Positions 16,703 to 24,975 of a DNA stretch of 64,000 bases are shown here, piece by piece (within the stretch, counting starts at the first letter, position 1; every line of letters starts with the position of its first letter). The stretch lies in the NCBI GenBank assembly GCA_036136335.1, contig JAYZQT010000030.1, forward strand, positions 1 through 64,000, given 5' to 3'. The notes beneath the pieces are model-generated. The model saw nothing but the letters and a program-made list of their open reading frames with translations. It searched no databases and was not told where the DNA came from. The position numbers and the translations under genes were made by a program. This DNA comes from JAYZQT01 sp036136335 (GTDB taxonomy: Bacteria; Pseudomonadota; Alphaproteobacteria; MPNO01; UBA830).

Positions 16703-17527
16703 ATGATAATCACCTGTCCATCCTGCTCCACCAGATACATCGTTAATCCAATCGATGTTGGGACAAATTGCCGTTCGGTTAAATGCGCAAAGTGCGACAC
16801 CACGTGGCCTCAAGTGTTTACATCACGAGGGGAATCGCAAGGGACAAACGTTAATCCATCTGCAACATCTTCATCTAAAACATCACAACGTGATAATAAA
16901 GAAGAAACGCAGGGCCAAAAATCAGCGACTGGTAGTAGACCGGAGCACACTTTTTTAACAAAAAATAAAAGTGACACCGACAAGCCGACAAAACACAATA
17001 GTATGGTGGGCTCTGATTACAGTGTGACCTTCGCTTCTCAGAACGTCTGGGAAGCACCCTTTGCGCAACGGAAGCCCACGGCACTTACGCTTCGACCAAA
17101 TCAATTGGCTTTAAGGGTAGCTTGGCTAATACCTATGTTGGTAATTTGCGCAACAATAGGCGGTGCGATCGCGTTTCAGCAATCAATCATCGCGTCATGG
17201 CCCTCCTCAAAACAAATATACGAAGTTGCAGGTCTGGCGCAAGAACCCATCGATGAAGGCCTCGTTATAATAGACCTCCAATACGCCTATTCATCTCCAG
17301 AAATATTAAGGGTGACTGGAAAACTCACAAACCTAACGACGGCACGACTGGAAATTCCAAGCATGAAAGTTCGTATGTTCGATAGACTAGGCATTGTAGT
17401 CATGACTCGAAAATTTTTTCTTTCGGAAAAAGCAATTTTATCGGATGAAGTAATAAAGTTCTCAACAGAAATACGACATCCTCCAGCCTCAGCCGAACGC
17501 ATAGAAGTCGGCATAAGTAATCAGTAG
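16703..17527 (+). CDS. MJ0042-type zinc-ribbon membrane protein with DUF3426-like domain
   Basis: A 274-aa protein whose first 37 residues form a zinc ribbon (CPSC ... CAKC with the TRYIV and W signature of the MJ0042 motif). A low-complexity, polar linker (residues about 40-125) follows, then one membrane segment (about 133-160, VAWLIPMLVICATIGGAIAF). The periplasmic C-terminal domain has the LRVTGKLTNLT pattern of DUF3426. Such genes commonly sit divergent from ftsE in alphaproteobacteria, suggesting an envelope or division-related role, but function is not established. The next gene, hpt, starts 15 bp downstream. Confidence 0.85.
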   Translation: MIITCPSCSTRYIVNPIDVGTNCRSVKCAKCDTTWPQVFTSRGESQGTNVNPSATSSSKTSQRDNKEETQGQKSATGSRPEHTFLTKNKSDTDKPTKHNSMVGSDYSVTFASQNVWEAPFAQRKPTALTLRPNQLALRVAWLIPMLVICATIGGAIAFQQSIIASWPSSKQIYEVAGLAQEPIDEGLVIIDLQYAYSSPEILRVTGKLTNLTTARLEIPSMKVRMFDRLGIVVMTRKFFLSEKAILSDEVIKFSTEIRHPPASAERIEVGISNQ

Positions 17528-17542
17528 TGGTAAAATGAGCTG

Positions 17543-18082
17543 ATGAAAACTGAGGTTCCCGAAATAGATGTGGTTTTTAATGCGAAAACCATCGCCGACC
17601 GGATAGAAGCCCTGGCAAGCGAAATCGCGGCAAGGTTGGATCCTGACGTGCTTATAATCGTTATTCTGAAAGGAAGTTTCATTTTTGCCGCAGATTTACT
17701 TCGTGCGTTGGACCGATCCGGGATGCAGCCGAGAGTCGACTTCATAACCCTATCAAGTTATGGCGCAAATGTTGAAAGTTCAGGGGCTGTTAATCTAACT
17801 CGCGATATTTCGGAAGATGTGCGCGATCGTTCGATTCTCATAATCGACGACATTCTCGATACCGGCCGCACGCTTGCCTACGCGACGGACCTGATGGCTG
17901 CACGCGGCGCAAAAGAAGTCCATACATGTGTGTTATTGGACAAACGCGAAAAACGCGAGGTGGACATAGAAGCTGACTATTTTGGATTTCCAGTGGATGA
18001 CATTTTTGTCGTTGGATATGGAATTGATATGGCACACCTTTTTCGCAGTCTTCCATACATAGGTGTGGTCCGCGAAAGTTGA
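17543..18082 (+). CDS. hpt: Hypoxanthine phosphoribosyltransferase
   Basis: Purine salvage: transfers phosphoribosyl from PRPP to hypoxanthine or guanine. The 179-aa length is typical. The PRPP-binding motif ILIIDDILDTGRTL is intact, the flexible catalytic loop is represented by LSSYGANVESSG, and the base-binding region DIFVVGYGIDMAHLFR is present. It follows the zinc-ribbon gene by 15 bp and converges on lysA with a 17-bp gap. Confidence 0.93.
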   Translation: MKTEVPEIDVVFNAKTIADRIEALASEIAARLDPDVLIIVILKGSFIFAADLLRALDRSGMQPRVDFITLSSYGANVESSGAVNLTRDISEDVRDRSILIIDDILDTGRTLAYATDLMAARGAKEVHTCVLLDKREKREVDIEADYFGFPVDDIFVVGYGIDMAHLFRSLPYIGVVRES

Positions 18083-18099
18083 GCAAAGATCGTCGCTTA

Positions 18100-19359
18100 C
18101 TACCAGTCGGGCACGATATCTTGTTCAATAAGCCTGTCGTAAGTGGCACGGGGTCGGATCACGGCGAACTGATCGCCATTAACCATGACTTCCGGTATCA
18201 ACAACCGACTGTTGTAAGTTGAAGACATTACCGCTCCGTACGCGCCGGCCGATCTCACGGCGAGCAGGTCACCGGGGATCAGTGGAGGCAGAGCACGTTG
18301 CGCAGCAAAAACGTCACCGGTCTCGCAAATAGGGCCCACGATATCAATTGGCACCTTTGCAGACCTTTCGGCAGACAGAACGACGGGATCAATATCGTGC
18401 CATGCCTCATAAAGCGTTGGCCGTATAAGATCGTTCATAGCAGCATCGACCACAGCGAACCGACGACCACCACTTTCCTTTAAATAAATTACCTTGGTAA
18501 CAAGAATACCCGCATCTCCGGTCAACCGTCGCCCCGGCTCAAGGGTGAACGCTACGCGAAGTTTGCCTAGCACCTCCATAACGAGCTGAGCATATTTCAT
18601 TGGCGAGGGGGGTTTTTCATTTTGATATGTGATTCCCAGTCCACCACCGAGGTCAAGCCGGTCGACGGTATGCCCTGATGCACGAAGTTTCCGGACCAAG
18701 TCCGCAATTTTCTCAAATGCCGCACGAAACGGTGCTAGCCCGGTTAATTGGGAGCCAATGTGAATTGCAAGGCCAGTAGGTTTAATACCCGGAAGAGAAG
18801 CCGCGTGGTGATAGACGTCCAAAATCCGGTCAAACTGAATTCCAAATTTATCGCCGGAACGCCCTGTCGAAATCTTATGATGGGTTTCGGCGTCAACATC
18901 CGGATTTACGCGCAACGCAACAGTCGCAGTTTTTCTGTTCTGCGCCGCAACCTCAGCCAACACTTCTAGCTCTGGCTCTGATTCGACGTTGAACTGTCCA
19001 CACTTGGCGGCAACCGCCGCCGACAATTCGGCTCGGGTCTTGCCTACGCCAGAAAAAACGATCTTTTCCGGCTCTATGCCCGCCGCTAGAGCACGGCGCA
19101 TCTCGCCCTCGGAAACAACGTCCGCACCGGCCCCAAGGCCTCCAAAAAGTGCGATAACCGCTTGGTTGCTGTTTGCCTTAACCGCATAGCAGATTTGAAT
19201 ATCCATTTGGGAGAAGGCATCTGCAAACTCAATATAGCGGTAACGAAAGATTTTGGCGGAATAACAATAGAACGGCGTCCCTACCTCTTTTGCCACGTCA
19301 CCAATTGCCACATCTTCCGCATGGAGATTTGCGCCCTGATATGCGAAGCCATTCGTCAC
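18100..19359 (-). CDS. lysA: Diaminopimelate decarboxylase
   Basis: Last step of lysine synthesis: decarboxylates meso-diaminopimelate. A 419-aa fold type III PLP enzyme. The PLP lysine lies in CYAVKANSNQAV near residue 60. HIGSQLTGLAPF, LDLGGGLGI, EPGRRLTGDAG and GPICETGDVFA are all standard. It is the third gene of the argH-lipoprotein-lysA run, starting 10 bp after the small lipoprotein gene. This order is widely conserved in proteobacteria. Confidence 0.95.
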   Translation of the reverse strand: MTNGFAYQGANLHAEDVAIGDVAKEVGTPFYCYSAKIFRYRYIEFADAFSQMDIQICYAVKANSNQAVIALFGGLGAGADVVSEGEMRRALAAGIEPEKIVFSGVGKTRAELSAAVAAKCGQFNVESEPELEVLAEVAAQNRKTATVALRVNPDVDAETHHKISTGRSGDKFGIQFDRILDVYHHAASLPGIKPTGLAIHIGSQLTGLAPFRAAFEKIADLVRKLRASGHTVDRLDLGGGLGITYQNEKPPSPMKYAQLVMEVLGKLRVAFTLEPGRRLTGDAGILVTKVIYLKESGGRRFAVVDAAMNDLIRPTLYEAWHDIDPVVLSAERSAKVPIDIVGPICETGDVFAAQRALPPLIPGDLLAVRSAGAYGAVMSSTYNSRLLIPEVMVNGDQFAVIRPRATYDRLIEQDIVPDW

Positions 19360-19369
19360 CGAAGATACC

Positions 19370-19498
19370 TCATCGCGACGTAGGATAAATGGTGGGGTAT
19401 GCAGAGGTGCTTTCCGATGCCTTCACGTCATTGGGCTTCTTCCCGCACCCAACTCCGGCGACCGCGAAAAAAATTAAGACAACCCAACGAATGGTCAT
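19370..19498 (-). CDS. Tiny LptM/YifL-like lipoprotein between argH and lysA
   Basis: A 42-aa product translated from the ATG at 19498, overlapping the argH stop (ATGA). It starts MTIRWVVLIFFAVAGVGCGKK: a charged residue, a hydrophobic stretch and a lipobox-like GVGC at residues 15-18, then a short polar tail ending YPTIYPTSR. Small lipoproteins at exactly this position (argH-lptM-lysA) are a conserved feature. LptM in enterobacteria aids assembly of the LPS translocon. The tail here is diverged from the KGPLYLP motif, and the -3 residue of the lipobox is Gly, which is unusual. Membership is inferred mostly from position and layout. Confidence 0.75.
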   Translation of the reverse strand: MTIRWVVLIFFAVAGVGCGKKPNDVKASESTSAYPTIYPTSR

Positions 19499-20922
19499 AA
19501 CAAAAACCGCTTCCTCGCCCGCACAATCTCTGTCCGCACATTCACGGGCGAAGTGCCACCATAACTATTTCGGCTAAGAACCGATTTTTCGACCGCCAAT
19601 ACCTTGAAAACACCCTCTGTGATCCGTGCATCAACCGATTTTAGGTCCTCCAAAGAAAGATCTTCGAGACCGCAACCCCGTTCCTCCGCGATAGCAACCA
19701 CCCGACCCGTAATATGGTGGGATTCACGGAACGGCACAGCCACCTCCTTAACCAGCCAGTCGGCAAAATCAGTGGCCGTCGCGAAGCCTTCCTTGGCCGC
19801 TTCAGCCAGCCGATGGCGTTCAAACGTAAGATCACCAATGATACCCGTAGCTGCAGCGAGACACATTGCCAATGTAGCCGCCGCATCAAATGCGGGCTCC
19901 TTATCTTCCTGCATGTCCTTGGAATAGGCTAACGGGACACCCTTCATCACAGTGGCGAGGGCGACAAATGCACCAACGACCCGTCCAGTCTTGCCCCGGA
20001 TCAGTTCCGCCGCATCCGGATTTCGCTTTTGCGGCATCATCGATGAGCCCGTAGAAAATGAATCTGAAAAGCGTATGAAACGGAACTGCGCTGATGCCCA
20101 AATTACCAGTTCTTCGCCGAGGCGCGAAAGATGACCGGCACAGATAGCCGCGGTCGATAGAAATTCTAGTACAAAATCCCTATCCGATACGGAGTCAATA
20201 GAGTTTGCCATTGGACGGTTGAAACCGAGAGCGGCCGCGGTTGCTTCCCGATTTATCGGAAACGAAGTACCAGCAAGAGCACCCGCGCCCAGAGGCGATT
20301 CATTCAAACGGGCCCGCGCGTCGGCAAGACGGCCCCGGTCACGACCAAACATCTCAACATAAGCCATTAGATGGTGCCCAACCGTCACCGGCTGTGCGGC
20401 CTGAAGGTGTGTAAACCCTGGCATGACCCAGTCCGCATGCACTTCCGCTTGATCTACCAGAGCAGTCTGTAGCGCTGCCAGCCCGTCGTCAGTCGCATCA
20501 ATTGCATCACGTACCCAGAGTCTATAATCGGTAGCTACCTGGTCGTTGCGAGATCGGGCGGTATGTAGCCGTCTCGCAGGTTCGCCAATCAACTCCGCAA
20601 GTCGCCCCTCAATGTTCATGTGGATATCTTCAAGTTCGGTTTTGAAATTGAATTTGCCAGTTTCGATCTCTACACAAACGGCTTTCAGCCCTTCACATAT
20701 CTTAGTCACATCAGCATTTGAAAGGATACCAGCATCCCCAAGCATTTGTGCGTGCGCAATTGATCCAGCAATGTCATGGGCATAAAGTACCTTGTCAAAA
20801 CCGATGGAGGCATTAATGGTTTCCATAAGCGCATCCGGTGCGACGGCAAAACGTCCTCCCCACATCGGGTTGGACCCGCCCCCCGCATTCTGCGCACCAT
20901 CAAGATTTTTCTTTTCGCTCAT
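19495..20922 (-). CDS. argH: Argininosuccinate lyase
   Basis: Cleaves argininosuccinate to arginine and fumarate. Starting at the ATG at 20922 gives 475 aa, the normal length. Longer in-frame extensions run into the divergent thioredoxin gene and lack similarity. NPMWGGRF near the N-terminus, TARSRNDQVATD, TAEEP-region equivalents and the signature SSMMPQKRNPDAAEL are intact. The start codon shares two bases with the possible ATG of the divergent TlpA-like gene. The stop overlaps the small lipoprotein gene by 3 bp. Confidence 0.95.
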   Translation of the reverse strand: MSEKKNLDGAQNAGGGSNPMWGGRFAVAPDALMETINASIGFDKVLYAHDIAGSIAHAQMLGDAGILSNADVTKICEGLKAVCVEIETGKFNFKTELEDIHMNIEGRLAELIGEPARRLHTARSRNDQVATDYRLWVRDAIDATDDGLAALQTALVDQAEVHADWVMPGFTHLQAAQPVTVGHHLMAYVEMFGRDRGRLADARARLNESPLGAGALAGTSFPINREATAAALGFNRPMANSIDSVSDRDFVLEFLSTAAICAGHLSRLGEELVIWASAQFRFIRFSDSFSTGSSMMPQKRNPDAAELIRGKTGRVVGAFVALATVMKGVPLAYSKDMQEDKEPAFDAAATLAMCLAAATGIIGDLTFERHRLAEAAKEGFATATDFADWLVKEVAVPFRESHHITGRVVAIAEERGCGLEDLSLEDLKSVDARITEGVFKVLAVEKSVLSRNSYGGTSPVNVRTEIVRARKRFLL

Positions 20923-21535
20923 GATCCTATTCATTCTGGCACTCAAAGTAACAAGAAACGACGCACTCGTTTCCCGCATGGCCGCGATAATGGCGATTAT
21001 TGTGGGAGTTTCAAGCACATACGCGTCAGTGGAAGCAAATACAGGACCCGAGCGCACCGGCTGGATGGTCAACTTTGAGCCAACTGAACCTCCAATCCCT
21101 GCTCCCAGCCAAATGTTCACTAATGTTGACGGTCGACGATTTACCCTAAATGACTTTCGGGGAAAAGTCGTTCTCTTAAACTTTTGGGCCACCTGGTGCG
21201 GTCCCTGCATCCGAGAAATGCCTTCTCTTGAAGGCCTGCAAAACAAGCTCGGGGTATCAGATTTTCTGGTAATAGCACTCTCAGAAGATCGAAAGGGCTG
21301 GGAAAAGATTAGTCCATTTCGAGAAAGGTTGGGGCTGGACGCCCTACCCCTGTATCATGACACTGACTCTCAAATGATGTTCGCCAGCAAGGTACGGTCG
21401 CTACCTACATCAATTCTCATCAACCATGAGGGTATAGAACTAGGCCGCCTGACGGGACCCGCAGAATGGAATTCAGACGAAGCCCTCGCGCTTATTCGCC
21501 ATTATATTGGTCGCGGATTAACTACCCGCCGATAG
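20921..21535 (+). CDS. TlpA-like thioredoxin-fold protein
   Basis: A secreted or membrane-anchored thiol-disulfide oxidoreductase. The active site WCGPC lies in LLNFWATWCGPCIREMPSLE. RFTLNDFRGKVV precedes it and SLPTSILINHEG (cis-Pro loop) follows. The start is uncertain: ATG at 20921 (204 aa) or at 20978 (185 aa). The latter begins MAAIMAIIVGVSSTYASVEA, a good signal sequence. Divergent from argH and overlapping pyrD by 18 bp at the 3' end. Likely role: periplasmic thiol reduction, for example cytochrome c maturation (inference). Confidence 0.85.
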   Translation: MILFILALKVTRNDALVSRMAAIMAIIVGVSSTYASVEANTGPERTGWMVNFEPTEPPIPAPSQMFTNVDGRRFTLNDFRGKVVLLNFWATWCGPCIREMPSLEGLQNKLGVSDFLVIALSEDRKGWEKISPFRERLGLDALPLYHDTDSQMMFASKVRSLPTSILINHEGIELGRLTGPAEWNSDEALALIRHYIGRGLTTRR

Positions 21536-22621
21536 ACTTTGATCAGCGCCGGACAACCTAATATCGGCACCCACCGCCTCAGAAACAGATGAAAATCCAT
21601 CTTTTTTCAACAAAATCGCAAGATCCTCCTTGATCCGCGGTATCAGCTGCGGACCAAAAAAAACCAGCGCTGTGTAAAGCTGTACAAGTACCGCACCCGC
21701 TCGGATCATCCGATAGGCGTCCGCACCAGATGAAATCCCACCACAACCAATGATAGGGATTTTTCCATGCGTCCGCCGGTACATGTCGCCGATAATTTCC
21801 AATGCGATTGGAAACAGCGGAACGCCGCTCAAACCCCCGACCTCGCTGGCTTGGGAATCTAACATCTGCGACGGACGTAGAACGGTGGTATTAGCCACTG
21901 TCATCCCATCGACTCCACTCTCTATGATGACCGCCGCGATATCGGCACGTTCACCGTCGTCCAGATCAGGGGCTATCTTTACGATTAATGGGGGCTGCTT
22001 TTCCTTTTCCGGTACCGCCCGGGCGCGGGCGCCCAAAACCCGGTAAATCATATCAGCCAGTTGTTCCCGCCCCTGCATGGCCCGCAGTCCTGGCGTGTTG
22101 GGTGACGAAATATTGGTGACCAGATAGCTAGCGTAGGGAGCGACCGCCTCTATCCCAATTTCATAGTCAGCAGCGCCGTCCTCTGTATCCTTGTTCTTTC
22201 CAACATTTGCGCCGAATGGCCCAAGCCCGGGACCGCGGCGGGCGATCCGCTTTACAAAAGGCGCCAGTCCCTTGCCATTGAAACCAAGCCGATTGATTGC
22301 GGCGTTGTCGGCGGATAGCCGGAACATACGGGGCTTGGGATTTCCGGATTGGGGTAGCGGCGTAACAGTACCGGCTTCTGCAAACCCGAAACCCGCCCGC
22401 ATCATCGCATCGGGAACTTGCGCACCTTTGTCGAATCCAGCCGCGAGGCCAACTGGATTTCCAAAACGAAGGCCCCAAACCTGCGTTTCCAGAACCGGGT
22501 CATCCAGCGTGCGGTCAATAGGCCCCAGCCCCATGCCCAGCGCGCCGACGGTCAATTTGTGGGCGGCTTCGGGCGGCAACCGCCGAAGCATAGAGAGAAA
22601 ATGTGAATACATACCAGTCAC
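21518..22621 (-). CDS. pyrD: Dihydroorotate dehydrogenase (quinone), class 2
   Basis: Oxidises dihydroorotate to orotate in pyrimidine synthesis, passing electrons to ubiquinone at the inner membrane. The N-terminal helix extension (YSHFLSMLRRLPPEAAHKLTV) is the membrane-binding part typical of class 2. GNPVGLAAGFDKG (FMN loop), NISSPNTPGLRAMQ, KIAPDLDD and GVDGMTVANTT (catalytic Ser replaced by the SPNT context as usual) are present. I chose the GTG at 22621, which has AAGG about 9 bases upstream; ATG at 22612 and GTG at 22630 are alternatives. Confidence 0.93.
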   Translation of the reverse strand: MTGMYSHFLSMLRRLPPEAAHKLTVGALGMGLGPIDRTLDDPVLETQVWGLRFGNPVGLAAGFDKGAQVPDAMMRAGFGFAEAGTVTPLPQSGNPKPRMFRLSADNAAINRLGFNGKGLAPFVKRIARRGPGLGPFGANVGKNKDTEDGAADYEIGIEAVAPYASYLVTNISSPNTPGLRAMQGREQLADMIYRVLGARARAVPEKEKQPPLIVKIAPDLDDGERADIAAVIIESGVDGMTVANTTVLRPSQMLDSQASEVGGLSGVPLFPIALEIIGDMYRRTHGKIPIIGCGGISSGADAYRMIRAGAVLVQLYTALVFFGPQLIPRIKEDLAILLKKDGFSSVSEAVGADIRLSGADQSLSAGS

Positions 22622-22730
22622 ACGGGGCACCTTTCAGAGTGGTGTTCCTTTAGACTATCGCGAATCGACAGGGTGAAAAATTTGATTTGATCGGATTGAT
22701 CAGGCGCCAATTCCTGATTATATCCACGCG

Positions 22731-23195
22731 ATGACCGAACATCCAGCGATAGACAAAACCACCAAGGAAATCGTCGATGAATTCGAATTTTTCGATGACT
22801 GGATACAGCGCTACGAATACATTATTGAATTGGGTAAGGCGCTGGAGGGCCTGCCAGACGAAAAGAAAGATGACGCCCATAGGGTCCCGGGTTGCCAGTC
22901 GCAGGTATGGTTTTATGCACGTCAGGAAGATGGACATATCCATTTTGATGCCGATTCCGATGCGATGATTGTGCGCGGGCTGATCGCTATGTTGTTGCGG
23001 GTTTATTCCGGCCGCACGCCGGAAGAGATAATTGGCACGCCGCCGGAATTCTTTGAAGTCCTTCAACTCGGCTCGCATCTCAGCGGTAGCCGCGCAAACG
23101 GACTTCATGCGATGGTCGTCCGTATACATGCCTATGCAAAGGCATTCCGCGAACAGCAGTCCGGAGACACAATAGATCCGGACGCCCTGGCTTGA
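22731..23195 (+). CDS. sufE: SufE family cysteine desulfuration protein
   Basis: A 154-aa sulfur acceptor that stimulates SufS cysteine desulfurase in iron-sulfur cluster assembly. The acceptor Cys lies in HRVPGCQSQVW, the family hallmark, around residue 51. DWIQRYEYIIELGKALEGLP at the N-terminus also fits. No sufS or sufBCD is in the window, so it is separate from the core suf operon. The stop overlaps the start of the aminotransferase gene (TGATG), so the two are co-translated. Confidence 0.93.
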   Translation: MTEHPAIDKTTKEIVDEFEFFDDWIQRYEYIIELGKALEGLPDEKKDDAHRVPGCQSQVWFYARQEDGHIHFDADSDAMIVRGLIAMLLRVYSGRTPEEIIGTPPEFFEVLQLGSHLSGSRANGLHAMVVRIHAYAKAFREQQSGDTIDPDALA

Positions 23196-24055
23196 TGGAA
23201 CGCGAGTCCTTTACCTGGAAAAATGGTGACTGGTTCAAAGGCAATCAACCCATGCTTGGCCCGATGAGTCATGCCTGGTGGATGGCTTCTTCGGTATTTG
23301 ACGGCGCACGGTCATTTGGCCGCCTAGCGCCGGACCTCGACCGGCACTGTGCACGACTAATAGAATCCGGCAGCGCATTCCAAATGACAAGCCCCGTCAC
23401 AAAGGAAGAGTTGATCGCGCTGGCCTGGGAAGGTATCGAAAAATTTCCAACAAACGCTGAGCTCTATATTCGTCCGATGATGTATTTCGAAGAAGGGTTT
23501 GTCGCGCCCAACACAGATTCGACCCAATGTATCATGACCGTCTTCGAGGCCCCGATGCCTGCCTGGAGTGGTGTGAGAGCGATGATATCAGGTTTTCGCC
23601 GGCCGAACCCCGAAATGGCGCCGACTAACGCCAAGGCATCGTGCCTATATCCAAATGTTGGCCGAATGTTGGCGGAGGCGCGGGCACAAGGCTTCGACAC
23701 TACTGTGGTGCTCGACGGCGTGGGAAACGTGGCGGAGTTTGCCACCAACAACCTGTTCATCGTGCGCAATTCGGTGGTCCAGACACCGATGCCAAACGGT
23801 ACGTTCCTGTCGGGTCTCACACGGCGACGGGTGATCGAACTACTGGTCGAAGACGGACACGAAATTCAGGAATGCACGCTGACACTGGACGACCTTGCAA
23901 AAGCCGATGAAGTATTCCTGACCGGCAATTATTCCAAGATCCAACCCGTGATTCAGGTTGCCGACACACATTATGAGATTGGCCCGGTCGCATGTCGAAC
24001 CCGCGAGCTATATTTTGAATTCGCAAAACGGGACGGTGACAAGAAAATTCCATGA
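23195..24055 (+). CDS. Class IV aminotransferase (branched-chain aminotransferase-like)
   Basis: A 286-aa fold type IV PLP enzyme. SVFDGARSF near residue 35, the PLP-lysine segment TNAKASCLYPN (Lys147) and LDGVGNVAEFATNNLF are present. The ATG at 23195 forms a TGATG overlap with sufE; a TTG one codon earlier is less likely. It is annotated in relatives as branched-chain aminotransferase, but the family also contains D-amino acid aminotransferases and aminodeoxychorismate lyases. The substrate is therefore tentative. It overlaps the next methyltransferase gene by 4 bp (ATGA). Confidence 0.88.
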   Translation: MERESFTWKNGDWFKGNQPMLGPMSHAWWMASSVFDGARSFGRLAPDLDRHCARLIESGSAFQMTSPVTKEELIALAWEGIEKFPTNAELYIRPMMYFEEGFVAPNTDSTQCIMTVFEAPMPAWSGVRAMISGFRRPNPEMAPTNAKASCLYPNVGRMLAEARAQGFDTTVVLDGVGNVAEFATNNLFIVRNSVVQTPMPNGTFLSGLTRRRVIELLVEDGHEIQECTLTLDDLAKADEVFLTGNYSKIQPVIQVADTHYEIGPVACRTRELYFEFAKRDGDKKIP

Positions 24056-24882
24056 ACGACGAAAACGACACCAAGCGTGACCACTGGAAGGAAAGGAGCA
24101 AAGCTTGGACAGCCACTGCCGCAAAAGGAAAATCATCTGACGACACGCTCAATCAACTTTTAATCAAAAACATGGGTATCAAACCCGGCGAGCGGGTGCT
24201 CGATATAGGCTCTGGCACAGGAGACCCAGCTATCAGCATTGGACTGACGCTGGATGGCGTCGGCTCAATCACCGCCAGCGATCTAACACCGGAAATGCTG
24301 GTCACTGCACGAACGAGGGCGGTCAATCTAAGGCTCAAAGAAATTAACTTTGCCGCGTCGGACATGACGGTTCTGGGTTTCAGCGACAACAAATTTGATT
24401 GCGTCACCTGCCGCTTTGGCCTGATGTTTCCCAAAGACAGGATCGCGGCCGCGGCGGAAGCCCTGCGCGTGCTAAAACCGGGGGGACGGGTTGGCTATAT
24501 GGTGTGGGGTCCATACAACGAAAACCCGCCGTTTTTTTTTATCCGACGTGCCGTTGCAGCCACAATGGGCGAAAATGAGGGCCCCATCTCACAACGACAC
24601 TGTCTGAGCGCCCCGGGATCACTAATCAAAATTCTTGACACCGCGGGTTTCACGCGAACCGAAGAACGCGAAGTGCGTTACATGCGCCCGGTTGACGATC
24701 TGGACAATTACATCAACCGTGCCCTTATCCGGGGTTATTCCGACGAGATCGAAGGACTTGACAAACAGGCCCAGGAAAATTTGATGGATACGCTGCACAA
24801 GGCGTTTGAGCCCTATCGGAAAGACGGCAAGGTTTTTATGCCGAACTACGCCCGTCTGGGGATTGGCTGGAATAGAAACTAA
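24052..24882 (+). CDS. UbiE-like class I SAM-dependent methyltransferase
   Basis: A 276-aa methyltransferase with an intact motif I (VLDIGSGTGDPAISIG), an acidic motif II region (ITASDLTPEMLVTAR), and motif III (EALRVLKPGGRVGYMVWG). The layout and the FDCVTCRFGLMFPKD segment resemble UbiE/COQ5-type enzymes. It starts in an ATGA overlap with the aminotransferase gene. The acceptor substrate is unknown. An eight-base T-run in FFFI (24533-24540) is a slippage-prone site but the frame is intact. Confidence 0.85.
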   Translation: MNDENDTKRDHWKERSKAWTATAAKGKSSDDTLNQLLIKNMGIKPGERVLDIGSGTGDPAISIGLTLDGVGSITASDLTPEMLVTARTRAVNLRLKEINFAASDMTVLGFSDNKFDCVTCRFGLMFPKDRIAAAAEALRVLKPGGRVGYMVWGPYNENPPFFFIRRAVAATMGENEGPISQRHCLSAPGSLIKILDTAGFTRTEEREVRYMRPVDDLDNYINRALIRGYSDEIEGLDKQAQENLMDTLHKAFEPYRKDGKVFMPNYARLGIGWNRN

Positions 24883-24975
24883 CCGAGATCCAAAAACACA
24901 CTCCTCGCCAAACTCCTGAATAACGGCCCTTGCGGTTGGGGAGAAAGCGAAAGAAGCGTTAAATGCGAATTGCGC

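Noticed and set aside
22650..23129. A 159-residue minus-strand frame opposite sufE
   Set aside because: SufE on the plus strand has the acceptor cysteine motif and expected length; the opposite frame has no family features.
24530..24545. Possible frameshift at the long T-run in the UbiE-like gene
   Set aside because: The frame continues normally through motifs on both sides, so the gene is intact.
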